Positions 19,118 through 26,577 of a stretch of DNA of 64,000 nt are shown here, piece by piece. This stretch comes from Lachnospiraceae bacterium (GTDB lineage Bacteria > Bacillota > Clostridia > Lachnospirales > Lachnospiraceae). The notes below the pieces were generated by a model. That model saw only the letters and a program-made list of their open reading frames with translations. It did not search any database and was not told the DNA's origin. How positions within the stretch are numbered: the first letter of the stretch is position 1; each line of letters begins with the position of its first letter. Where the stretch lies: assembly GCA_024698715.1 (NCBI GenBank), contig JAILRA010000033.1, positions 40,980-104,979 of the forward strand, in the 5' to 3' direction. Position numbers and translations under genes: made by a program.

Positions 19118-19657
19118 TCAGGAGTTATTAATAATTGAGATGATTACCAAAATCAGGTATATCAATACTATCAGTAATGAAATCACCGTACCGATAATAC
19201 TGATTATCATACCGGCCGTAGCAGGTCCTGCTGCTTTCTTCTTTTTGGCAACGATGCCGAGGATCATACCTACCAGACCGAAAATAAAGTTCAGGCAGGG
19301 TGTCCAGCAACATACGATTGAAAGAATACCGAGAATAAGTGAGGCAATCGAAAGTCCTTTTCCGCCTCCGGCATTTTCCTCATTATCCTCATAGGAATCA
19401 TTGTAGCTGTATGTTACTTCTTCAGCTGCTTCCTGTACAGGCTGAGGTGCAGGTGCGGGCTGAGGTTCGGGAGCAGGCTGAGGTGCTGCCTGAGGTGCGG
19501 GTGCGGGCTGTGCCTCCTGTACCGGCTGTGCTTCTGCCTGAGGTGCAGGTGCGGGCTGTGCCTCCTGTACCGGCTGTGCTTCTGCCTGAGGTGCGGGTGC
19601 AGGCTGTGCTTCCTGTACCGGCTGTACGGGTGTTTCGTTCAGATTGTTGTTATCCAT
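19118..19657 (-). CDS. DUF4190-type membrane protein with Pro/Ala/Gln tandem repeats
   Basis: 179 residues. The first half is a low-complexity extension built from a 16-residue unit (QPVQEAQPAPAPQAEA) repeated nearly three times, then looser PAPEPQPAPAPQ variants. The second half holds two or three membrane helices in the DUF4190 pattern: GLSIASLILGILS, a CC-containing loop, then GLVGMILGIVAKKKK and a final helix. The N-terminus is presumably cytoplasmic and disordered. It lies 49 bases after the large rubredoxin-repeat gene and 8 before the DUF2752 gene. Function unknown. Confidence 0.85.
   Translation of the reverse strand: MDNNNLNETPVQPVQEAQPAPAPQAEAQPVQEAQPAPAPQAEAQPVQEAQPAPAPQAAPQPAPEPQPAPAPQPVQEAAEEVTYSYNDSYEDNEENAGGGKGLSIASLILGILSIVCCWTPCLNFIFGLVGMILGIVAKKKKAAGPATAGMIISIIGTVISLLIVLIYLILVIISIINNS
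19471..19633 (-). repeat. 48-bp tandem repeat inside the DUF4190-type gene
   Basis: Nearly identical 48-base units encode the 16-residue Pro/Ala/Gln repeat. They differ by only a few bases (for example GTGCAGG versus GTGCGGG, and CCTCC versus CTTCC), so the array is recent and could vary in copy number by slippage. Array limits are approximate. Confidence 0.8.
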
Positions 19658-19706
19658 GTTTTTTCCTCCAAAAGAATTCCTTTATTATTTGCTTTTCAAA
19701 GCATAT

Positions 19707-22700
19707 TTATACATGACTTATATCGGTATACATTGCAAGATCCGTGTCTATTGTACAGATATCATTGAGATTGAGATCATGAACATTGTTATGACCGGTA
19801 CTTCTGCAGATTTCCTTGAGAGCTTCCGTCATACTGTTGGCCATATCAATATTAAATCCTCTTTCAACCAGTACAAAGTTTGCTCCGAGAGCAAGGATCT
19901 TTGCAAGTTCCTGCGCATCTTTCAAAGCTTCAACGCATACAAGGATCTCAAGTTTTGAATTAACCCTGTTAAGATAATTTCTTGCTCTTCTTAATGCGTA
20001 AGGAAGTATTCTCGAAGATACATCGTTAAGTATTACGAAATCAACCTTTGCATATACACATGCCTCAAGATCTGCTTCGATTCTTCCGGCAACAAGATCG
20101 ATACCTACGGGAGTTCCGTTAAATCTTACTTTTGCGATCTCAACTTCTTCTCTTAATTCTTCCTTGCTGGAAAGATTGGGTATATGTCCTTCTTCACCCT
20201 TTACCAGAACAAGTGCCTGATTGGTGTATTTCTCGGGTTTTGAATTGTTGGGAATATGTTCTCCCCAAATAAACAGTTTCGAGAAACAGAAAGGCTGAAG
20301 AACTTCTACGGGGCAGGATGTAAGTGCACCGATAACAGTCTTGGTATCCACATATGCGTTTCTCTTTAAAGGAAGAGGATTGCACTGTGCGGGAAGAAGG
20401 ATGATATTTTCAAGACCGTTGGAAACATTACCGTCAACCAGACTGTAATCATCAAATATCTTCTGAGCTTCCGTATCGTAAAGAACCGTATACTTGGTAT
20501 CTCTCTTAAGCATCGAGTAGGCAACGGGTTTTCCTTCTTCGTTTACTTCGCTCTCATCAAGACAGATATAACCTCTCTGGTCTTCTGCACTTTCTTCAGC
20601 TGCTTCATTTTCATTTATTTCTTCTGAAGTTTCAGTTTCTGCGTTTTCTTCAACGCTTTCTTCCGGTTCTTCAGCTACTGCTTCATTATCTTCCGAAACA
20701 ACACCTGCAAAGAAAGGAACGGCTCCTGCTACAGTATCTTCTGTATTCTCTTCTGCTGCAACTTCTTCTGCGGCTTCTTCTGTAATTTCATCTGCTACAG
20801 TTTCTTCGGCGATTGCTTCAGGTTCTGCAGCCTCTTCAGTTTCAACTGCTTCTTCGGTAGCTTCTTCTAAGGCTTCTTCTGCAACTTCTTCAGCCACAGT
20901 TTCTTCTATACTTTCTTCTGCAATTGTTTCAGATTCTGCAGTCTCTTCGGTTTCAGCAACTGCTTCTTCTGTGGTTTCCTCTGCTGCTTCTTCTGCTGCA
21001 GATCCTTCCGTACTTTCTTCTGCAACCGCTTCTTCTACAGTTTCTTCAACGATTGCTTCAGGTTCTGCAGTCTCTTCAGTCTCTTCGGTTTCAACTGCTG
21101 CTTCTTCTGTGGTTTCCTCTGCAACTTCTTCGGCTGCAGGTTCTTCTATACTTTCTTCAGCTACTGCTTCTTCTACAGTTTCTTCAACGATTGCTTCAGG
21201 TTCCGCAGTCTCTTCTGTTTCAGCTGTTGCTTCTTCCGTGATTTCCTCTGCTGCTTCTTCAGTTGCAGGTTCTTCTGTACTTTCTTCAACAACTGCTTCT
21301 GATACAGTTTCTTCAACGATTGCTTCGGCTTCTGCTGCCTCTTCGGTTTCAACAGTTTCTTCTGCGTTTTCTTCTGTTTCAACTGCTGCTTCTTCAGCGT
21401 TTTCCTCTGCAGTCTCTTCTGCAACTTCTTCTGTAATTTCTTCTGCGGCAGCTTCTTCTGTTACAGCGTCTTCAAAGATTGTTTCAAATTCTTCCGCTGC
21501 TGTTTCTTCCGATACTGCTTCAGCAGCAGGCTCGGTGTTTTCTGACGCTTCTTCGGTCACTTCATCTGAAATCTCATCAGGATTGGAAGGTTCTGTAAAG
21601 AAATCGTCTTCCGTTTCCGCCTCTTCATCGCCGAAGTTAAGGAATACCACTCCTTCGTCATCCGGTTCGTTGGCTTTGATTTCTCCCGAAACACTTTCTG
21701 TTTCTTCAGAAATGCTTTCGCTGATCTCTTCTTCAACAGACTCCGCAACTTCATTTTCGGGTATTTCAACGTTTTCTTCTGCAACCTCATCGGTTTCTGC
21801 TACAGTTTCTTCTGTTTCCGTTGCAACTTCTTCGGTTTCTGTTGCAGTTTCTTCTGTTTCCGCTGCAACCTCTTCAGTTTCTGCTGCAATTTCCTCGGTT
21901 TCTGCTGCGGTTTCTTCGTTTTCTTCAAACGAATCGTTATAGTTTTCGACCGGTGCTTCCTCGAAAACAAGTTCTTCGGAATCATCAATCATCGGTTCAC
22001 TTGAACCATCGGAAGTTTCAACTTTTTCGGCACCTACTACTTTTTGTACTGTACCCAGTCCGTTGCCCCAAAGAGGAACGAAATCGTTTTCTTTATTCTT
22101 GGCTTCTTCTTCAGCCCTTAATTCCTCTTCCGTCTTTACGGATGAGCCGCTTGTATAGAATGTCTGGATCAGACTGTTTTCTTTATTCTCTTCTTTTTCT
22201 GCAAAATCTTCTTTCTCGGAAGTTTCGGGAGCAAAACCGTTATCATCCTGACCGATCACTCTTTGTACACTTCCTGTACGATTCAGGATAAATGCTGATT
22301 TTTCTTCTTTTGCGGGAACAGGCTCTTCCGTCTTGATTTCGTCATCCTTCTTCCAGAATTCCTGACGTTTTTCTATGACAAATCCTGTTTCTTCTTTCTT
22401 TTCAGGTTCTGAAGATTCAGTCTCTTCATTATTTGTCGTTTCTGAAGTTTCGAGTTCCGCATTATCTGCAGATTCCGTTACGCTTTCCTCAGTGTTCTGA
22501 CTGTCGTTTTCTGCGGTAATCTCTTCCGGAACTTCTTCTTTTTCTTCGGTTTCCTCAAAAACTATCTCATCAAATTCCGTTTTTGACTCATTTTCAGCAT
22601 CTGCTGAGGCTTCTTTATTTTCTTCGGAAGCATTCTCTTCAAGAACTTCATCGATAAAGTCCTTTCTGCCGTAACTTCCGAATTCGCTTACGGTTGAATA

Positions 22701-23027
22701 TGAACTGCTCTTTTCTCTTTCTCTGAGAAAATCAGCAAAACTTCCCGAAGAAGTCTGTTCACTCTCGGATGTATTTTCTTCACCGGAGTCATCCTTGTTT
22801 TCCGCTTCGTTGCTTTCCTCGGATTTAACCTCTTCAGCTTCCTCAAAAACAAAATCATCGCCTTCTTCGGTTGTTTCCTCTTTTTGGGGAACTTCTTCCT
22901 CTTCGATTATTTTGAATTCGATCTTTGACGCATCACAAACCGGACAACTGTACAGGTTGTCAAAGGACTCTCCGGCCTGCTGTTCGTCGAAAACATAACC
23001 ACATACTTTGCATTCGTATTTTGCCAT
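19707..23027 (-). CDS. Rubredoxin / acidic repeat / degenerate glutamate-synthase-like protein
   Basis: 1106 residues in three parts. Residues 1-40: rubredoxin-like iron site, CxxC at 6/9 and 28/31. About 41-815: highly acidic, Glu/Ala/Thr/Val-rich, with dozens of EEAVAEE/TEEAAEE-type repeats, surely disordered. About 816-1106: an FMN-dependent glutamate-synthase-like barrel. It aligns by eye at ILLPAQCNPLPL, VDTKTVIGAL, EEGHIPNLS, TPVGIDLVAGRIEADL, ALRRARNYL and AKILALGANFVLV. The conserved SFG(A/S)LS, NTGEGG, DGxxGGTGA and 3Fe-4S cysteine motifs are missing, so it is probably a pseudoenzyme. Strong promoter at 23067; first gene of an operon with the DUF4190 and DUF2752 genes. Confidence 0.85.
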   Translation of the reverse strand: MAKYECKVCGYVFDEQQAGESFDNLYSCPVCDASKIEFKIIEEEEVPQKEETTEEGDDFVFEEAEEVKSEESNEAENKDDSGEENTSESEQTSSGSFADFLREREKSSSYSTVSEFGSYGRKDFIDEVLEENASEENKEASADAENESKTEFDEIVFEETEEKEEVPEEITAENDSQNTEESVTESADNAELETSETTNNEETESSEPEKKEETGFVIEKRQEFWKKDDEIKTEEPVPAKEEKSAFILNRTGSVQRVIGQDDNGFAPETSEKEDFAEKEENKENSLIQTFYTSGSSVKTEEELRAEEEAKNKENDFVPLWGNGLGTVQKVVGAEKVETSDGSSEPMIDDSEELVFEEAPVENYNDSFEENEETAAETEEIAAETEEVAAETEETATETEEVATETEETVAETDEVAEENVEIPENEVAESVEEEISESISEETESVSGEIKANEPDDEGVVFLNFGDEEAETEDDFFTEPSNPDEISDEVTEEASENTEPAAEAVSEETAAEEFETIFEDAVTEEAAAEEITEEVAEETAEENAEEAAVETEENAEETVETEEAAEAEAIVEETVSEAVVEESTEEPATEEAAEEITEEATAETEETAEPEAIVEETVEEAVAEESIEEPAAEEVAEETTEEAAVETEETEETAEPEAIVEETVEEAVAEESTEGSAAEEAAEETTEEAVAETEETAESETIAEESIEETVAEEVAEEALEEATEEAVETEEAAEPEAIAEETVADEITEEAAEEVAAEENTEDTVAGAVPFFAGVVSEDNEAVAEEPEESVEENAETETSEEINENEAAEESAEDQRGYICLDESEVNEEGKPVAYSMLKRDTKYTVLYDTEAQKIFDDYSLVDGNVSNGLENIILLPAQCNPLPLKRNAYVDTKTVIGALTSCPVEVLQPFCFSKLFIWGEHIPNNSKPEKYTNQALVLVKGEEGHIPNLSSKEELREEVEIAKVRFNGTPVGIDLVAGRIEADLEACVYAKVDFVILNDVSSRILPYALRRARNYLNRVNSKLEILVCVEALKDAQELAKILALGANFVLVERGFNIDMANSMTEALKEICRSTGHNNVHDLNLNDICTIDTDLAMYTDISHV
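20610..21960 (-). repeat. Low-complexity GAA/GCA-rich degenerate repeat tract
   Basis: About 1.35 kb inside the large acidic protein gene. On the plus strand it reads as endless variants of GCTTCTTCTG, with the larger block acting as a roughly 100-150 base higher-order unit (CAACGATTGCTTCAGGTTCTGC recurs). It encodes Glu/Ala/Thr/Val repeats and leaves the antisense frame open for 323 codons. Confidence 0.85.
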
Positions 23028-23066
23028 TAAAATTGCCCTCCCACAAGCATAAACCTAATCCCTTTT

Positions 23067-23095
23067 ATCATATAATTTTGTCCATCCAATGTCAA
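23067..23095 (-). promoter_or_regulatory. Sigma-A promoter of the rubredoxin-repeat operon
   Basis: On the minus strand, consensus TTGACA, a 17-base spacer, then TATGAT, 40 bases upstream of the ATG at 23027. It is one of the strongest promoters in the window. Confidence 0.75.
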
Positions 23096-23112
23096 GAAAA
23101 AGCCGTGTAATC

Positions 23113-23142
23113 TTGTCATTCCGACCGCTTTCAAAGTATAAT
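23113..23142 (+). promoter_or_regulatory. Promoter of truA
   Basis: TTGTCA, an 18-base spacer, then a perfect TATAAT. Transcription would start near 23149, giving a 58-base leader before the truA ATG. It is back to back with the rubredoxin-operon promoter. Confidence 0.6.
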
Positions 23143-23206
23143 GATTTGAGTACAAATTTTCACCCTGATTTACAGGACAAATCTTTCATAAAATAAGGAC
23201 ATAAAA

Positions 23207-24019
23207 ATGGTCGAAAATCAGAAAAACAAAAAAATAGATTTCGAATCTTCGTTGGATTACGAATCAGCTAGAAAAGCTGAAAAAAAGAACTACAAGTTCA
23301 CCCTTACCTATGACGGAACGAGATATTTCGGATGGGAACATCAGCCCAAAGTCGAAGAAACCATTCAGGGCAAACTTGAAAGCGTTATTTCGAAGATGTG
23401 CGGGGAAAACATTGAGGTTATCGGTTGCGGTCGGACCGATGCCGGAGTCAGCGCCAGAGGATACATTTGCAATGCGCGTTTTGCCGTTAATATGAGTCCT
23501 GACGCGATAAGAGACTACATGAATCGTTATCTTCCCGACAACATCTGTGTTGATTCCTGTCAGATCGCATCGGACAGATTTCATTCAAGATACAATGCTG
23601 TAGGAAAAACATACAGATATACCTGTTTCATCGGGGACACAAAACCCGTATTCGACAGAAAATTTGTATATGCTCTTGATTTTAAACCGGATATCGATGC
23701 CATGAGGGAAGCAGCCAATCATCTGACCGGTGATCACGATTTCGCATCGTTTTGCTCCAATCCCAAAATGAAAAAATCCACTGTAAGAAAAGTGGATTCC
23801 ATAATCATAGAAAAGAATGGGGATTATCTGACATTCACGTATCACGGAACGGGCTTTTTGCAGCATATGGTACGCATAATGACCGGCACTCTGCTTGAAA
23901 TCGGCGAAGGAAAACGAGATGCCTCTTCCATCTCGTCTCTTATCGCAGCCAAAGAGCGTGCAAAAGCCGGAGCTTGCGCCCCGGCCAATGGTTTATGCCT
24001 TATAAAAGTTGACTACTGA
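23207..24019 (+). CDS. truA: tRNA pseudouridine synthase A
   Basis: 270 residues. The catalytic Asp78 is in GCGRTDAGVSARG, with LTYDGTRYFGWEHQP at the start of the core, SRYNAVGKTYRYTC in the middle and FLQHMVRIMTGTLLEIGEGKR near the end. It modifies uridines 38-40 of the anticodon arm. A 30-residue charged N-terminal extension precedes the core. AAGGA lies 7 bases before the ATG. Plus strand, convergent with proC, with 30 bases between them and no clear terminator. Confidence 0.95.
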   Translation: MVENQKNKKIDFESSLDYESARKAEKKNYKFTLTYDGTRYFGWEHQPKVEETIQGKLESVISKMCGENIEVIGCGRTDAGVSARGYICNARFAVNMSPDAIRDYMNRYLPDNICVDSCQIASDRFHSRYNAVGKTYRYTCFIGDTKPVFDRKFVYALDFKPDIDAMREAANHLTGDHDFASFCSNPKMKKSTVRKVDSIIIEKNGDYLTFTYHGTGFLQHMVRIMTGTLLEIGEGKRDASSISSLIAAKERAKAGACAPANGLCLIKVDY

Positions 24020-24049
24020 TCATCATTTTCTTTTTAGTGTTTCAGGCAA

Positions 24050-24844
24050 TTATAACTCACGGTTTCTTTCGACACAAGCTTCAACAGCATCCATAACGAC
24101 TCCTCTGAAACCGCCTTCTTCCAGCACCTGAACAGCAGCTATCGTAGTCCCCGCGGGTGAACATACCATATCTTTAAGCTCACCGGGATGTTTTCCGGTT
24201 TCAAGCATTAAAGCCGCGCTTCCCTTAACTGCAGAAGCTGCAAATTCGTAAGCTTTATCTCTTGTAAGGCCCGCTGCCACACCTGCGTCAGCCATTGCCT
24301 CGATGAACATGAATACATATGCGGGTGCACTTCCGCTTATTCCTACAACCGCATCCATCTGAGACTCTGTAACTTCTATTGCTTTTCCGCACGCGCAGAG
24401 GATATTGAGCGCATTTTTCTTTTCTTCCTCACTGACATTTTTATTGACACATACGCCTGTACATCCTTCACCGATCAGTGCCGGAGTATTGGGCATGCAT
24501 CTTACGATCTTCATGTCGGATCCGATATTGTTTTCAAGCCATTCGATCGTTTTCCCTGCGGCAATAGAAATAACAAGTGTGTTCTTGTTCCATTTATCTT
24601 TGATCTTGGAAAGCATATCTCCCATATGCTGGGGCTTTACAGCGAGAATGACAACATCCGAGTTTGCAAGAACATCTTCATTTCCGCCTGCAATATTAAT
24701 GCCGTAACTGTTCTTTGCTTTTTCTTTTAAAGCATCGCTTAAATCAAAGCCGGTAACATTTTCTTTTTCAACTATTCCTTTTGTAACGATCCCACCGAGG
24801 ATCGCTCCGCCCATATTTCCTAAACCGATAATACCTATTTTCAT
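24050..24844 (-). CDS. proC: Pyrroline-5-carboxylate reductase
   Basis: 264 residues, normal ProC length. NAD(P)-binding GLGNMGGAI at 7-15, VILAVKPQHM in the Rossmann fold, RCMPNTPALIGEG, and the C-terminal proline-synthesis block GSAPAYVFMFIEAMADAGVAAGL (split as GSAPAYVF and ADAGVAAGL) with VCSPAGTTIAAV. It catalyses the last step of proline synthesis. The DtxR-type regulator lies 21 bases upstream on the same strand, so proC may be read from that gene's promoter. Confidence 0.95.
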   Translation of the reverse strand: MKIGIIGLGNMGGAILGGIVTKGIVEKENVTGFDLSDALKEKAKNSYGINIAGGNEDVLANSDVVILAVKPQHMGDMLSKIKDKWNKNTLVISIAAGKTIEWLENNIGSDMKIVRCMPNTPALIGEGCTGVCVNKNVSEEEKKNALNILCACGKAIEVTESQMDAVVGISGSAPAYVFMFIEAMADAGVAAGLTRDKAYEFAASAVKGSAALMLETGKHPGELKDMVCSPAGTTIAAVQVLEEGGFRGVVMDAVEACVERNREL

Positions 24845-24865
24845 TTCTGTCCGAAATCTCCTTAT

Positions 24866-25228
24866 TTATTTGAAATGCTTTTTGATCACCTTAAATGTTT
24901 CATCCGAAATAACATGTTCGATCCTGCATGCATCTTCGGATGCCGTTTTTTCACTGACACCGAGTTCAACAAGCATTTTTGTAAGAACAGTATGTTTTTC
25001 GTAGGTCTTTTTGGCCACCTTGCTTCCTGTTTCCGTGAATTCTATAAATCCGTTTGCATCCACGGTTACATAGCCCTCTTTTTTCAGGTTTGAAAGAGCT
25101 ATACTTACGCTCGGCTTGGAATAATTCATTTCTTTAACTATATCTTTGGCCCTGACATTCTCAATACCTCTTTTTTGCAATACGAGAATGGTTTCAAGGT
25201 ACATTTCTCCGGATTCATATAATGCCAT
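24866..25228 (-). CDS. DtxR/IdeR-type metal-dependent repressor, short form
   Basis: 120 residues: winged helix (ESGEMYLETIL, SKPSVSIALSNLKKEGYV) plus dimerisation domain, with no SH3 domain. The metal-site residues match the iron-type DtxR rather than MntR: Met9 where MntR has Asp, His79 in EKHTVL, and DACRIEHVISD giving Cys101, Glu104 and His105. It therefore probably senses Fe(II). A symmetrical CAGAA-N4-TTCTG element sits over the predicted transcription start and could be its own operator. Neighbours do not reveal a regulon; it may read through into proC. Confidence 0.88.
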   Translation of the reverse strand: MALYESGEMYLETILVLQKRGIENVRAKDIVKEMNYSKPSVSIALSNLKKEGYVTVDANGFIEFTETGSKVAKKTYEKHTVLTKMLVELGVSEKTASEDACRIEHVISDETFKVIKKHFK

Positions 25229-25244
25229 TGTCTTTTCCCCTTTC

Positions 25245-25267
25245 GACAGAAGTTATTCTGCTCTGTC
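25245..25267. promoter_or_regulatory. Inverted repeat at the DtxR-type gene promoter, putative operator
   Basis: GACAGA at 25245 and TCTGTC at 25262 flank an inner palindrome CAGAA-GTTA-TTCTG (25247-25260). It lies just downstream of the -10, over the predicted transcription start, where a bound repressor would block initiation. Confidence 0.45.
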
Positions 25268-25273
25268 CGTATT

Positions 25274-25302
25274 ATTATAAAATTTCCAAAAATGAAAAAC
25301 AA
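25274..25302 (-). promoter_or_regulatory. Promoter of the DtxR-type regulator
   Basis: On the minus strand, TTGTTT, a 17-base spacer, then TATAAT, 46 bases upstream of the ATG at 25228. Confidence 0.6.
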
Positions 25303-25308
25303 TAAAAA

Positions 25309-26427
25309 TCAGTCAAGAATCTCCGAAGCTTCCTTTAAAAGACTGATTATATTCAGATGCTGAGGACAAACACCTTCACACTGTCCGCATCCGATGCAGT
25401 CCGAAGCCTTTCCGCTTCTCTGGGTAAGTCCAGAATAGTAGTTTTTGGCTCTCCAGTCATCGGGGTAACGTCTCAGTGTATTTATCGTTCTGAAGATATC
25501 GGGAATACTTATCTGCATGGGACATCCGTCACAGCAGTATTTGCATGCCGTGCATCCGATCTGAGGCATACTGAGAATGTCAGCCGTAACCTCATCTATC
25601 AATCTGAGTTCATCCTCTTCCATGGGTTCGAAATTCGTGAATGTTTTAAGATTGTCATTCATCTGCTCTTCGTTGGACATTCCCGACAATACAGTCATAA
25701 CGCCCGGAAGCGAAGCCACAAATCTCAATGCCCATGAAGCAACCGATTTGTCAGGCTGTCTGTTCTTAAGCTTGGCTTCGGTTTCGGGCGCAAGAGAAGC
25801 AAGCATGCCTCCTCTTACCGGCTCCATAACTATTATGGGTATATTTCTTTCATGAAGAATATCGTAAAGTTCCTGCGAACGTACAACGGGATTTGTCCTG
25901 TCGAGATAGTTTAACTGAATCTGTACAAATTCCGCCTCGGGATGTTTGTCCAACACTTCCTTGAGCAGTTCCGGGCTTCCGTGATACGAAAATCCTAAAT
26001 GTCTTATCTTTCCTTCGGCTTTCTTTTGAAGTCCCCAGTTAAAACAATCATATTTTTCATATGTATCGTAATTCGATCCGTCTTCTATGGAATGCAGAAG
26101 ATAAAAATCAAAATAGTCTACTCCCGCTCTTTCAAGCTGCTCATTGAATATCCTGTCGACATCTTCGGCTTTTTTGATTTCCCATGCGGGAAGTTTTGTC
26201 GCAAGCATGAAGCTGTCTCTCGGATATCTCTTAACGAGTGCTTCTCTGGCGGCAACCTCGGATTTTCCGCCGTGATAAACATAAGCAGTGTCAAAATAAT
26301 TCATTCCGGTTTTTAAATACTCATCCACCATTCTGCACACCTGCTCATGATCGATAACACCGTCATTTTCAGGTAAACGCATTAGTCCGAATCCCAATTT
26401 CGGCATACTGTTCAAGTCAATACTCAT
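25309..26427 (-). CDS. Aldo/keto reductase with C-terminal 4Fe-4S domain
   Basis: 372 residues. TIM-barrel aldo/keto reductase with the NYFDTAYVYHGGKSE block (catalytic Asp and Tyr), LATKLP (Lys) and YLLHSIED (His). The C-terminal 90 residues carry two cysteine clusters, CTACKYCCDGCP and CIGCGQCEGVCP, for ferredoxin-type clusters. This fused form is common in anaerobes; its substrate is unknown. The ATG at 26427 has GGAGGG upstream, so five upstream codons of open frame are left out. It stands alone, with 150 bases to the ABC permease gene. Confidence 0.92.
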   Translation of the reverse strand: MSIDLNSMPKLGFGLMRLPENDGVIDHEQVCRMVDEYLKTGMNYFDTAYVYHGGKSEVAAREALVKRYPRDSFMLATKLPAWEIKKAEDVDRIFNEQLERAGVDYFDFYLLHSIEDGSNYDTYEKYDCFNWGLQKKAEGKIRHLGFSYHGSPELLKEVLDKHPEAEFVQIQLNYLDRTNPVVRSQELYDILHERNIPIIVMEPVRGGMLASLAPETEAKLKNRQPDKSVASWALRFVASLPGVMTVLSGMSNEEQMNDNLKTFTNFEPMEEDELRLIDEVTADILSMPQIGCTACKYCCDGCPMQISIPDIFRTINTLRRYPDDWRAKNYYSGLTQRSGKASDCIGCGQCEGVCPQHLNIISLLKEASEILD

Positions 26428-26577
26428 ATTTGGTCCCTCCAATTCAAGTCACGGGATTCACCGAATGTCCTTCAGTCAGTTAATCCGCAGTTTTCGCTAC
26501 AATTCACATTCGTACTGCAATTCTTATACATTTTCAGAATAACACATTTAACTTTCAAAAAAAATAATTATTTCATG

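Noticed and set aside
19440..19633. CRISPR-like direct repeats
   Set aside because: Repeats are adjoining, in frame, encode Pro/Ala/Gln and have no unique spacers or cas genes.
20971..21942. 323-codon plus-strand open frame inside the acidic repeat gene
   Set aside because: It is Ser/Ala/Val-rich because it is the antisense of Glu/Ala codons, has no ribosome site or promoter, and mirrors the repeats of the real gene.
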